From assembly GCA_010645155.1 (NCBI GenBank), contig JAAGOF010000177.1, forward strand, positions 30,397 through 94,396: a DNA stretch of 64,000 bases. Direction: 5' to 3'. The notes under the pieces are model-generated. The model had not been told where the DNA came from and searched no databases. It saw nothing but the letters and a program-made list of their open reading frames with translations. Made by a program: the position numbers and the translations under genes. Origin of the DNA: Tigriopus japonicus (taxonomy: Eukaryota > Arthropoda > Copepoda > Harpacticoida > Harpacticidae). Each line of letters begins with the position of its first letter. Position 1 is the stretch's first letter. Positions 1 to 14,200 of this stretch are shown piece after piece.

Positions 1-3000
1 AAAAAATCACCTTGAGGAAGATGCACACGACTAGGAAATAGTCTCTAGGTCTCCCACGTCCCAAGACTACTCATATTCAACTTTCTCGCTCTCGTTTCTC
101 ATACAGTGATATTTTGATATCAAAATGCTCCGAAGACAAGCCGTCAAGATAAATTTTGAGGAAAACGCAAGGCGTATTTATAATCCTCGGAAGCATTTCT
201 GCACCTGTTCTGTAGTTCATTTACAGTTGGGCTGCGAGTCATATTTTGTGATTTGAGATGCCGGCCCGTAATCCAATCACCCAAGCTGGACCCAATTAAT
301 CCGAACCTGAGAGGTTTTGTCCGCGAGGCATATTCGATATCATTTAGTTTGGGAGGGAGGAATTGACAGATGAGCCATATCATTCAAGAACGACGTGAAA
401 ATCATGGAATTTTCTATACCCCGGTCAGGCCGTGTCAGGCTTTGGCACCTCCTCTTATCCCATGGATTTGGCAAGGTTTCAAGTTAAAAAAGCATATCCG
501 TCTTGTGGGAGGTAGGCTAATTCAGGTGCTCAGAGCGACTTTTCTTCCGCTTGAACTTCTAAGTAATGGACATGAGAAACGAACATCACTGTTTAACTAG
601 GTGGTGGCCAGATGTTTGTTTACATAACGTTGCCAATCATCTCGAAAGAATGAGGATTTCTTGAAGTCAATAGTTCGATCTGCCCTATTTGTTCGTTTAA
701 CTTGTGCGGGACAAGTACTCTGCATGGCGATAACGCATGTTTCAAATCCAGGTGTGTCCCATATGTCCACGAAGAACAACTTTATCCGAAATTTACGATG
801 AAAACTGTTAGAACCCGGAGCAAATCTGATTTCATTTCCCCATTTGCTCTTGTTCAAGATAGTCTCTCATTTCGGAGTCGAGGAAAGATGAGCCGCTTGT
901 TGATTGAATTTCCAATTGTTCGGGAAGGTTTTGACGTAGTGGGGGGAAAGAGGATGCTCACAATCATCTCAACCCCGTTCATTCATCCTGTTGAACGATG
1001 TATTTCTCGAACCTGGAAATATCATGTTTACGAGCTTTTTTTCAAATCTCTCTGTCGTTTCGAGCAAATAAACAACTTTGGCCCATCGTTGTTCAGTTCG
1101 AAAATGGCATCATCCCCATTTCACCTGAGGACAGATGCATTAGCAACGAACGCGAGAATTTTGAGCCTTCAATCAAGCTGAAAGCTCAACCAAAATGATA
1201 GATTCATCTTGACATCGGAGAAAAGGACAGAGATCGGGAGAAAAACCGGTGTACCCAATATGGCTTCAAAGTCTTATAACTCGTGCACCCACATGAACTG
1301 TCACCTATGACTTCTTGACCCAAGATTCTCGTGGATGTCCTTTGATTGTAATTGTAAAGCAGGAACAAGATTGGGTCGTTGAAGAGAATGGACAATCCCT
1401 ATCGTAGCTAAGGTGTGCAAGACATGTGTTCAGACAGGAACTAGATAAAAGAGTGTTGTCCATCAGGCTTTTTCTCTGTAAACATCAATACATTATGTTT
1501 CCAGTGCTAATCAATGTTTTTGTCTCAAGGAATGTGATATGCTTCGTTTATGACAGCTGTAATTTTTCGTTAGATTACCAAATGAGCCCAGAATGGGTAG
1601 AAAAATACAAACAAAAAGGAATATACAAGCTTGTACGTAGAAAGAATGAACAAAGAAACGGGCCTAATCTCTAAATTACCATTCTGAATATTAGGAGGGT
1701 CAGGATCTGACTCTCAGACAAGTCTAATCATCTAAGTCCAAAGAAACCACTTGTACATTTCTAAGCTAACGACTTAGATAAGATAAAGGCCGTTTTTATG
1801 CTTGGACAACTCCCCGGTTCTCCAGAATCATAGAAAAAAACTACCGAAAACGGCTCTATTGCATTAAAACTGCGACCTATTTCTACGCTTTAACTATATG
1901 AACCGGGTCATCGGCATGTTTGATTCACTAAAGCACTTTGTGTCGAAACGCCCATCCTTATCGATCAGTTTTCAGTTGAAAGAGGCATGTCCAGCTCGAA
2001 AATGATCAACACCCCATTCTCGGAACCACTTGATTCTATCTCAAATGAGTTTGTCTATTAGCTAAAGTAGAACAATTGACTTGGTTATACAATGTTCGTG
2101 AACAATTACATATCATGATATGCACGCGAAACGAGAATCAAGACTCTTAATTTATTACCCTCAAGTAGAACCGATTCTGCAGTCTCAAGTAGACTCCCAA
2201 AATCGATATTCGGTGACTGAGTACGTTCCTTCCATTTTCTAACAATTGCTTTCGTGACTTCGTTAGCGCTCGAAATAGATGACCCAACACCAATTATCTG
2301 TTGCCATGTCCAAAAGTCGATGAGGGTCCTCGAACCAAAGACCCTCGACCTTCTCGAAAGGTTTCATTAGCTTCGAGTCCAATGACTCTATTTTCTCGCC
2401 CACGAAAAAGCTTCATCAAAGAAATACATAGAGCAGAATGACTGACGGGAATTTCAGAATCTGTTTCTGTGCCAAAAATCAAGTTTGGTTGAATGAGTCA
2501 TAAAGCAAATCCCTCCTGTGATCAATGGCCACTCTTTTGAGTCGGGTTTTCTCTGACAAAAAAATGAATGCTTTTATTGCCGGGTTTCACAGATGTTGGT
2601 GCGCTTCTAGCATTTGTAGTTTACTTTAAAGAAACGCCAGCTCAAGTTTCTTGCCACGGAAAGCTGCTTGTTAGAACACAGACCAGCTCTTCTGATTTGC
2701 TGTTTCTGAGAGGAGATTCACCTTACGTATGTGATATCGAACCTTCCAAATCCTTTTCACGAAGTTGTTATCTCCCACTCTCCATCTGCGATCATGACAT
2801 CTTCTTGGTTTCAACGTTCATTCTTTGCACGTCAAAATTGACTTTCACCACGGAACGAACGACTCAAAGACAATGGCAAGGAAAAATCAACGGAATCCCA
2901 TCCATATTGATAGGGCACACGAAGGCACTTGGCCACATAAAAGGCGGTCAGTGAGGCATTAAGATATTCTCAAAGCCTCAGGCATGTTTTTGAAAGGCAA

Positions 3001-6000
3001 CATCTCGCAATATTTGGTCGCTATCGTTGCCTGTAAATGAAGTGCTCGTTGGATTCTTCATTAGTCTCAGAGCCTTCTTCTCGTTGGCGTAAAGGTTACG
3101 AAGGGGTTATTCGTTTTAATTGACTTCAGGGTAATAATCCCCTGAGAAAATGAGACTGTCACAAGGCCTGCCAAACTACTGAAATATGAGCAAGGCTTGA
3201 AGTAACCTTTATTTGCGTGGAGGTTGATAACAAAGCCTTGCGATCTCACTTGAATCTCTCCAATTTTCGAGAGATGAGAAAGATTGGCTAGGCCTCCCTA
3301 TTCTCAAGCAGCTTAGATGAGATGAAAAGATTAAGTCAAACTTGAAAGCAAAACTTTTTTATGACAGATAGAGACTGCCTTCTTCTCACTTTTTCCAAAT
3401 TTCAGAGGACACTAAGGAATAGCCGTCCGTCAACCATCTTTAGCTTCAAGCAAGGAAAGTCTCTGGTGGCTAAAAAAAAAAGTTGCATTTCTTGCTGTTT
3501 TCTGCCATCTGCTGTTGAGATTACCTCTTAATCATGAATTCCTTTGCGTTACTCTCCACACATACAACGTCTCAGGTATCAATGATCAAAATCCAAATCA
3601 AAATTATGTCACAGATAGAGGCTTTGATCATATCAAAATGACAATCCGGCCAGAATCATTTCGGGATCTGCGTGGGAGTCCTGATTAGCCTGACTCTCAC
3701 ATCCGTCAACTTTTACGAAATTCTGTGTTATAAAACAATCTCAATGACCTCATTAAGAAAGAACCTGATTCACTTGCTCTCAAATGGCCAAAATATCTGA
3801 GCACGATTAGTTGCCAAAGGACGCTAAAATCGTTAGGTTGCCTGCCAAGGAAGTCTTAGGGAAATATCCCTGATGTGATTCACGTTGGAAGCAACGAATC
3901 ATTTCTCACAATGGAACAACAGATGATCAGATATCTACAAAGGTTCCTAGGACTCGTGACACCACTTCGAATGGCTTTATTTACTCTGCTTGGTGTGTGT
4001 ATATGATTATAGGACTTATGCAAGTTACGCCAGAAAGCTGGGATCTCAATTCAGGCCGTCTTTGTGGATTTTTCGTTCCTGTTCCCTCCTCGTTCCCAAT
4101 TGACTCTTGGCATGCCAACAACTCAATAGCAGCCTGTCTCTGCAGTATAGAAAGCAATTCAATTGCATAATCTTGGAGTGGAGACAGAGACAATGTCCTT
4201 ATGGAACATAGGTATTCGTAAAGGTAACTTCAAATTTGTGGACAAAGGTTTACAAGAGACAAGTTTGCGAGTAAACATTGGACACGCTGCATTTGGGACC
4301 AGGAAAACGCATTGATTTAAAGCCACTGCAACTGGTCCAGAGTTGCAAGAAGCAACCGAGAAAAACATTAATGTAGACTGGGCAAAAGACTAGTTATCGA
4401 ATTTTAGGATTTAGGGATAAGCTAATGAGTTTTCTCATGCTAGATTTTGTTTCAACTAAGACCAGCGTTTGAAAAAATGCCCTTCCAAATATTTGATTGT
4501 GAATGCGATTTTCTAGAAACTCTACTTGCAAAGGATAAAGACGCCGTTCCATCAAACGCAGGATTTGACAGAGGATCCTTTCAATACACTGGAAGTCACG
4601 ATTTTCCACATAGAAATATTTCTCCGGAGCCATGAAGCTCAAAGCTACAGGCACTCGAATTAGTTCAAGAATGATTTTTTTCTTTCCTTTGGCCATTTGG
4701 ATGGCATCACATCCATTGATTGAAATTGAAGATTTGGTAGTATTTTTAAGTCTCGATTCTTTTTATTGATTATCTCTGGTGCCTCTCTTGTTAAGAAATG
4801 TTATCCGTTTCTACCAGGCAAAAAAGTTTAAGGAGCCAAAGCATGAAAGGCATAAGTTAGATTGGTTTTCTTGTGGAGCAATGTAATCTCATTTTGCAAT
4901 GCAAATGAGGCATTATGTGCAAAAAAATGCGCAAAACATTGTTCAAGCCTATTCTTCTCCAGAAACAAGTGGAGGTAACTACTTTGAAATCAGGGCCTTT
5001 TGACCTGGGAAAGATTCAGGGACCAAGTGGTTGGCAATCCCTATTTCATAGGAGTTTTAGGTTAGATTGAGGCTTAGGCCCAAATGGTCTTCTCCATTGG
5101 TTCATTGGTTCTCCATTGAAGCTCAAAAATAGCTTTAAAGCAGAATCTACGAATAACCAGCTTGTTCTTGTTACTTGCACATTTTAAAGCATATCAAAAT
5201 TTATCAATCCCATGGAAACGATGAAGGGCCATTTTCATGGTTAGATCAATTTTTAGATAGCTCTAAGCTCATAAATTGACACTTTTCCAATTGATTTAAC
5301 GACAAGTAAGTAGGGTTTTTTGGTCGCTGAAACATAGCGAAACGGAATTACCGGCAGATCTCTTTGAAAAGATTCCCAGGAATGACTGCAGCAGAAGAGT
5401 ATAAACAAAGACTGAAATATTTGGAAGTTATGTGACAGGCCATTTTGCTCAACCCAAGAGAAATTTGTTTTCTGGGTAGTGAGACGGTTCTGATTTGCAG
5501 ACCCGTTACCAACGTCAGATTATGGTTCTCTTTCAAAGTCCAAGGATATGCTTGTTGGAGGAAAAGGGTCCATAAAAGAGCACAATCGAAAACAAGTTTT
5601 TCATCCCTCCGAAATCAATGTTGGAATGAGGACAAGTTTGTTTTCATTTGTTTATGACGAAAGTATGAAAGGCTGATCTGTTCTCTGGCTTTCCAGATGT
5701 ACCTACAAACCTTGCACACTCGACAACTCGTTGAGCGGCCTTTCACCCTCGGTTTGTTTCATTTTCAGGTAGTTGAATGAGTGGCTATCCCAATAATGGA
5801 CGAGTCTCGACCAAGCCCAATTCTCTAATGGTAAAGCCTCCAACACGACGAAAAGAACGTCAATCATGGAGAGTGAGATCTGAAGAAACGGAAGTCGGAG
5901 GCTGACGGACTGCCTGGCTCAGAATTCCTGATGGTAGAATAACATCTCGAGAGTCTGTGTACAACGTCTGGGACCATTAACCAAACTCCAGGAATTTCGG

Positions 6001-6381
6001 GGGCTGAAATGCACTTCAATTGAGGCTCACCGACCCTCTTTCCAGTCTCCTCATCCTCTTCCTTCACTTCTGGCAAGCTTTCGCGGTGAAAAGACGGCCT
6101 TCTTTCCACGTCTCTCCATCTCTGATCTCTTAGGACACGCAGTCGTGTCTTTGAAGAGTGCTAGGCCAACAACGAAACGCCACAGCCTTTGCAAACCCCC
6201 GAGGTCGGCCTCTCTTTCGCTCACATTTCTCTGCCTCCGTCGTTCTTCTGTCCGTTGCCTTCACTTTTGGCGTTAGTTTGGATTTGGAGTCAGCTGACAT
6301 CACAACAAGGACGACATTTGAAAACAAAAAAATGAAGCGTATCCATCCTTAGAGACTCTCAGTAACAACGCCAAACTCGCC
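1..6381. other. Gene-free 5' flank of the adenylate cyclase gene
   Basis: No open reading frame here looks like a known protein: all are short, in poor context and without compatible splice sites. The last few hundred bases before 6382 probably contain the promoter and 5' UTR of the rutabaga-type gene, but I see no clear TATA box or initiator. A small perfect hairpin (7-bp stem, GAGGGTC/GACCCTC) lies near 2322-2346. Otherwise nothing stands out. Confidence 0.5.
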
Positions 6382-9300
6382 ATGGATCACAGTGTCAAGG
6401 CCATGCAGAACCACCGGAAGGAGGCCTTTTCCCGGATCTTCAATCGGCATCGCTTTGAGAATGACGAACTCGAAGGGCTGTTCCAACGATACATCTTCAA
6501 ACTTCAGCATAGCTCCATCAGCTCGTTTGTGGCCTTGTTTATCGTACTCACGGCGGTTCTGGCGGTTCTCAGCTTCGTGTTGGTCCAAAGACCCACTTTG
6601 GAGAACATGTACAACTCGATCCATTGCCTGATCTTTGTTGTGATCTTCATCTTTCTGGCCACCAAGTCCATGGAGGACACCTATCTCACCTATGTGTGCT
6701 ATTGTATCTTGTTGCTGTCGGTGACGTTTGTAATCGCTTCCTTGCCTGTGAGCTTCGGCCTCGCCACCCAAGCCGATTTTGCCCGCCAATATGTGGAGGC
6801 GGATGGGGTGTGGCAAGCTGTGCTGGTCATTTTTTTGGTCTATGCCATGCTACCCATGAAGACCGTGGTGGCACTTGTGTTTGGGCTATCCATCCCAGTT
6901 ATCCATCTGATAGTGAGTGCAGTGTTTGTGCAGAATAAACTCGGATTGCATGCTGAACAGGTAAGAAAAGCATTAATCACTGTTGTTTTGCAAATGTATG
7001 GAAGCGGCTCAAGGTTGATAAAAGTGTATTTATCAGGGTTACTGGGGATGGCCGAACACTTTTTTATCCTTATTTTGCTTCATACGGGAGCCATTTTATT
7101 CACTTTGTCGTTTGGCATTTCGACTCGAGCAAAACATCCGAAAGGTGATTGCTCAAATTCCGCGAGCTTTTGGCTCAAAAAACGGATAATATGAACGAAG
7201 CGTTCCTTCAGATGTGATTATTGGCATTAATAATGCTGCCAACATGAATTCTTGCCATTTTTACAAATGTAAAATTTTTCGATTGCTGGGTGATATTTTT
7301 TGTTATGTTGCAGTAAATTTCGAAGGAATCGAAATTCTCCACATACCATTCCTTTTTTCATTTGAAATGTTCATAAATGAATGGCGAAGACACATTGATT
7401 CATTGATCTTGTTCCATCCGACCTTGAATAGAGGTATAAATTCAGTTTTTGATGAAGAGGCGTTTCTACTAGAAAAGAATTTGTGTCGCTTTCACTTGAC
7501 GAGGAAGACTTGAAAGTGTTGGTGATAGGCTTACTACTTGGATTTTGAAACGGAATTTGCCAATGTCCTTGGTTGAGACTAATGCATTGGCTATTGAATT
7601 TTTGTGCATGCTTTCAAAAGCAATGGAAATATGAGACTCTTTATCGCACTTTATCAAACTTCCATGGACAACAACGGTATCCAATAGGAATGCTTCTGGA
7701 TTTATGGTTCCGTTTCCAAGTGCTTTCCAACCGAAAAAAAGAAAGGCCAAATTAGGGGAGTTGCTGTGTTTTTTGCCAGATTTGCTATGATAAATGGTGT
7801 ACCTATTGATTGTCAATACAACATTTGGCAGAAGGGAAAGACCAACAATAGACAGTCCTTTCAAAAGCGATATTTGAATTGTACGGTGTTTCAAAATACT
7901 TGAAGCACCGTTCTAGAATCATTAGTGAGTCAAACTCTCATCTTGAGTATAATTTTTAAAATTGAGCATTGCCCTTGTACGTTTAGTCAATAATTCAACA
8001 TAGATATTTAGCTTGTTCTTTAGGACAAAAAGAGGTGGCCTTGTTTCACGTGTATCAAAAGACTTGTTTTTACATGTCTCCGAATCGAATTTGTTGGTTT
8101 TTATGGCCCGAGGGGAATACAAGAAATGAATGTGTGTCTAAAGAGAGACATGTCAAATCCAATTGGGCCTGGGTCCAATTTCCTTTCCACCCCCAAATGA
8201 GACTCTTTCGTTTTTCTTTTTGTCTCGTTCAGATGGAAACGCCTTTGCGTCTTGAACCAAGAAGTATATCCATCCATACCTCACTGTTTTGTATGCTATG
8301 CAGGGTCAGGGAAAAGTCTCAGATGTCAAGATAAATGCATTTACTTGTTCCCTCTAAGATAACGTGGCTGATGTGATGGCTCTGTATACATTAGTATGGA
8401 AGAGGTTTATTTCATCACGAAGAAGAGAGAAACTAACCACTCTTGCACAACTTTTAGTCTTTAGTTTAGTTTAGCTTGATTAGTCAAGAGGATTGCGGAG
8501 AGAACACTAGGGCTTCCCAGGTTAATCTAAATTTTTCAAATATATATTAAGGACCAATTTGTCTAAAAAATCTAGTAATTGCCGATGTTTTTGGTTCAAT
8601 GATAAGGGTTTTTTGGAAAGTTTTCGAACAAAGTTAATGTAAGAACAGATTGTTGAAATTGTTTGATTAAAAAAGATGAATGATTATGAGTTGTTTTTAA
8701 AACTTAAATTTTTAACCAACTTCAAATCTGCAAATTCATAATTCACAAGTCGCTTAGGTTTCAGTTACTATTTATGAAAAAGTTTTTGAAAACTGTTAAA
8801 ATCCATGTGATGAACGTGGATTAATTGATCAATCTGTTGATACGGTGAAACACCCTTAGAAATTTAAAAAATGAAAGCATGATTTTGAAAGCTTCCAGAA
8901 CCCTTTTTGGACAATGTAAAGACGGCATCATGATAAATTCATGGCAATCCATTATCAAGCGGAAATGTAGGTGGAGTAATAGGTTTGAAGACAGCCGCTT
9001 GGAAACTCAAGGTTGTGCCCTTTTCGCCATAAATTTGATAAAGTGGACCAGAGGGAGGAGAAAATATGTAGTTTAACTACTAGGTGTTCCAACAGAGACG
9101 GAACAGCTAACCATATCATCGGCATGCAACTTGTGATTGAAACCATATATGAACCTTCCTCTCATTGCATATGATTTGTCAAGTACTTGGCTTGAAGGAA
9201 TAGAAAAAAGCAATCTCCCTTTACTTCAACATTTCAGCGTTGGTGGTATTTCAAGTAAGGGCATTTTTTGAAAACGGAGCGTTCATAACTGCGACTTTTT

Positions 9301-11247
9301 CTCCCTCGCGAAATTTGGCTGAACTCGAAAATAAGGCAAAAAAATAGAAACATATATAATAAGTATTGATTGGTTTGGTCGTATTGTGAGATCAACCATT
9401 GCTGATTTTGTTTTCCAATTCATGGTTTGCTGTTCCGTTTATTATGAATCACCCGGTGGGTCCAACGACCCTGTGTATCAGTCATGTACATTTTGCAATT
9501 GTCTTAAAAATATTTCAATGGCGCTGAGTAAACGTCTAAAACTAAAACTTTTAAAGGTTTTATGACGTAACCTTTTTAAAGCTGATATGACGTGAACTGA
9601 GCCGCTTCTCGACTGTTCCTTGAAGTCAAAATGTTTTACTTTTGTCTGACGTCAAGCAAACAACGAGCTTGAACAAATTTTGAGTGGTGTTTAACTGAGA
9701 GGATCCCACACCGAAAGTTTGGAGGAAAAAGATATACGGAAATTGAAAGCTTTTTCGAGGAATATTTTAGAATAATCTCGATTTGTTAAAATGCTTATAT
9801 CTCTTGTTTGTTTCTTTCTGATTAAGAAATTGGGTAAGAAGAATTAAATTTTTTTTGCAATTTAAAGCTAAAATTAGGTTTTTATAACGTTTATGACGAT
9901 ATTTGAAGTCATAACCAACGAGAACTAAATTTTAGATCTAAACCTCCAGTGTTGAGCACCTATCAGTATACCTAAAAGGTTAGATGCTTTACTTCATATT
10001 AGGAAAAAGGAGACTTGACACCAATCTGGTTGTGAAAAGTGTAAATACCTAAAGCATTGTATTTTACAAACATCAGTATTTTTGTTGAGCTTCATCCAAC
10101 TTTGAGGGTGACGATGTAATTGCGTGTGTCCAAGGACGAAAATCTTGTTTTGTTAGTACTTGATGATAATGAATGTCAATGTGCATTTAGAAGAAAATTT
10201 GATGCTTCCAATGAAAACAAGTACATCTTTAATGAACATTGTCCACAAACAAGCTGATTAGTCTGAAGAGTTTCTGGGTTTGGCTACCCCATAACAGGAT
10301 ATTAATACAATGCGAAGCAACAAAAACTTTCATTAGCCTGATGCAAAACATAAGCTTCTCGACAATTTACAGTCACCAATTATTAATGTTATTGCTAGAG
10401 CACTGTATTTTCGAGAGCAGGCACATGAACTTGGTCGGTACCACTTTGGATCAGTACAGGATTCGAGAAGGAAAAGGAAAGCCCAAGAAGAAATGCAACA
10501 AAATAATTATACCTTTAAATTTTGTGCATGTTTTGAAAATAAACGCGTTGTCTTGCATTTTCTTAAAAAAAAAATCTTCTTGTGTTTTCCTTTTTTTATT
10601 TTTGAGGAATGTAGAGAATGTGCGCACTCTTGCTCTACTTAGCACTACCGTATCATAGATAAATAAAATAGAGATATCTCAATTTTGACGTCGACAAAAC
10701 CGCCCTCTATGAGGGATTACCTAACAACATTGGTAAAAATGATTGTTTCATAAGGAACGTCATAGAGTGCGCCACCGTGTTTGTAACGCAAATATCCTTT
10801 TTGAAGTTCGATTCTCAGAGTCAATTCAGAAAATACAGCCTACGTCATCTAGAGGTCACGGATCTCCGCACTGTCACGGCGGTCTGCCTGCTTAGCTAGA
10901 ATTGAGAAGTCTGGGGGTAGTTTGTGTACCGTATTCGAAGGTCAGTGGTGTTATGAATGACCTCCATTAAAAAAAAGATCGTGGCGTTTTCAACAAGAAG
11001 AAGCCAGAGCCTTTTTATGGAACAACATATCTACTCTTGGTTTGTCGCTCCTCTTTCTCACCACACGCTTTTGACTGGATTCTTCCTTCTCTTTCAGCTC
11101 ATTTCGAACAGCCTCGTCTTCTTAGCAGTGAACATCGTTGGCCTGTTGGTGCACAATCTAATGGAACATGCCCAACGTAAGGCCTTTTTGGACACGAGGA
11201 ATTGCATCGCTGCCAGATTGGAAATGGAGGATGAAAACGAGAAGCTG
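6382..11247 (+). CDS. rut: rut exons 1-2: N-terminus and first membrane domain (aa 1-243)
   Basis: Exon 1 (6382-6960) encodes 193 aa: a short cytoplasmic N-terminus containing [13 protein letters not shown], then hydrophobic segments beginning near residue 47. Exon 2 (11098-11247) supplies the last helix of the M1 bundle and the start of the signalling helix ([20 protein letters not shown]). The intron between them, 6961-11097, has no coding signal I can support and is AT-rich. Confidence 0.9.
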
Positions 11248-14200
11248 GTAAGACGCTCTCTTTTTGTCTCAAAATCTCACTTTAAGTTTACCTTAGAGCA
11301 CTATAACAACAGAGTACGATCATAAAGTGCACCATCTAGTTGATTTCATGCGGCAACAGCTCGAAGTTCCCATGATACACATATTTTTGAAGATGATAAG
11401 GCCATTCATTAGTTTTGAACAAACTAAAGCGCCTCAAATGTTGAATGAGTATTGTTAATGGACCTGTGGTGGTTTTTACTTGAAATTATTGGTAAAATCC
11501 CTTTCAAATTGGCATGGGAATCTGACTGCTGAAAAGGTAATTCAGGCACAATCTATGCCAAAATTCATCAGAAAACACTTCAAGTTCTATTTGGAGTTCT
11601 GCCATCAACATTTTAGGCACTTTAGTTTGTCCAAAACTGATGAATGACCGTTTCCATCTTCAAAAATATGTGTATCATGGGAACTGCAATCTGTTGCCAC
11701 ATGCAATCCACTAGATGGCGCACTTTATGATCGTACTCTTTTATCATGGTGCTCTAGTTCACCTCTAAAAAATATCAGCGTTGAAAGTCATTGGCTTGAC
11801 TAGTTGGTAGCACCGTGCAAGAAGCACGGAGCACCAAATCCTGTGAATAAATATTTAAAAAAAGTGCTTGCCATTTGATATATATTTGACATGTCAAAAA
11901 ACAGGTCTAACGCGGGACGGAAAGGTTCTTCATCTGAACTTTGAAGATGACACAATTTTCATGGTTCCTACTTAGCATAAAAATCATGATAACACAATTA
12001 AAATGTTCAATCGAAAATCTCAAAATTTTCCATGTAAATCCTCCCTCCCTCAATTTCTAAGGTGGCCATTTTGCTAAAACGACTTTGTAAGTGAACTTGA
12101 AAGTTTAATATTAGTTTATAGGACAAAGAGGCAAAAAACATGATCCATGTTGTACTCTTCAGGAGACTGAGGGACTAGGGCCCGGATTTTTTTGTTTCTG
12201 CAGTAGAACGGAAATTCCAGACGTTTCAAGAAGCAAGGTCAGCTAACAATCGGGCTCGTCAGCCATCAGCTGATACAACGTTGTGAAACGTCTTGAGATT
12301 TCTATTCCAAGGCAAAAAAAAAATATTTTTTTCCCGGGCTCTACTGATGACGTTGGACAGCAAGCATTTATCCTCTCACAAGATATTTTCCTTGCTTAGA
12401 CAAGTACAGTCAAAGCTGAATATAAAAGTTCTCTAAGTGACCTGGAAAATTATTCACTCCTATATTTAGATTGCATAACTTGAATGTAAATTTTGTTCAG
12501 CGGCAAAAGTATTCTTATAAGTTTGAACAAGATAGATTGTTATATCAATCATTCTTATATGGAGCTTTGACTGTATCATGGCCCAACGTATTCATACATT
12601 CATGTTTATCATGCCTCGTCCTTGTCTCTCTAAGTCGTTGGGCTTAACTCCCCAAAGAGGACGGCTTTGACTCATGAGACGAAATATCAAGGGACGTCAA
12701 AAAGACAAAGAATTGTTCGTGCCCCCGAGAAAGAGCAAACACATTTTGGAACCAAAAGAAGGAGATGGGCCTTCTGGACCATGTCCGTTGAAACGTTTCC
12801 ACGTACGTACTTGGAGCATAACTGCACTTTGGAATATCAATCTGGGCCGTTTGCACTATGGTTTGGGCCCCCATTCCGATTCCAAAAAGTTTTCTCCAAG
12901 CGGAGATTGCAAATTACGGATGAAGAAAGTGCAATTTATGAGATTCTCTTTTGAGAGTTTGGAACTCACGTGAACGGTTTCCCCACGGAGAAACTTTCTC
13001 TCGATCCCCTGAATATTTAGCCATTTATCTCGGAAAGAAATTTATTGAGGTGTACTCGAACTTGGCAGCCAATTGTCATCTGTCAATCAATGAATTGGGA
13101 AAACTGCATTTGGATCGGCCTGGGAATTGATTTTTCGGAACTCTTTTAGCTCAAACTGCAATCGTTTCAATGTATATCGTGCTACGTAAAACGAAGCCAA
13201 ATATTGACTGAATTGAAGGTGTTGAAAGCTTAACTCAAGCTATGAATGGACTTTCTTGAGGTGATTTTGAAGTATTTCTCCGCTTTTGGATCAAATTACG
13301 GAATCAGTTTTGTTCCACTTAGCGGTAACAAAATGACCGCATGAAATTAAAAACTTTTTCAAATCCTCACGAATTCGTCCGTTTCGTTCACACAGATCCT
13401 GACAAAAGATCTGGAAGAATTGAAGTACGAGAATGGTCTCATGTTTATTGTTCTGATTTTTTATTGTTAATGTTAGTGTGCGCTTAGTGAACCAAGGCAA
13501 ACAATCAAAAAATTGCCAAAAGTAGCTTTTCATGATTACTGTTGAGGCTCCGAATTGAATTTTGTTTGTGTTTTACTTAAACAGACCACTAGAATGAACT
13601 TGTGAATGTCAAATGTGGAAGCAAACAATCAAACAAAACGCGTCCAAAATTAGCTTGGTAAATTTGTTTGATTAATCACTGAACCGTTTTCTCGCTTTTT
13701 AAAGGACCTTAATTTTCGAGGAATTGTTAAAAAGGTGAGCTATTTTAAGTTTCAAAGCAACCTTTTCCCATAGAGTAATTCTTGTTTCTAATTGAGTGCC
13801 ATTTGCGGTCCTTTACGAAAAAAGCTAGAATAGACTGACGACCAGTCAGTCTCATTTTGAAGCACTGCGGTGTGAGGTTCCTTGTAAAAGTGCCTTTGAC
13901 GGACCCAAATAGCTTCGGATCCCTGAAAATGCCAACACCTAAATTGGCCTCGATTTGGACGCGTAAATGACAAGGATTGAAAGGTCCTTTGGCAGGTTTC
14001 CTTCCTTCCTTTTGAGCGTTGATCATTCTGGCCTTTTTGTGGGAAAGGTCGGTAGGCTCTCGAAAATCAGGTCATAGTGACCGTTCCCAATTCGGTTTCG
14101 GTCCTGATTACCGAAACCCCCTAAAATTGTGTTGTCAATCCATCGACTCTTCCCAAGTTCAGCATTCTGTAATGACTGTTTCTCGTGCACCATCACGAAA

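Noticed and set aside
702..1181. 159-aa frame upstream of rut
   Set aside because: No recognisable motif, a non-ATG or poor start context, and no splice support.
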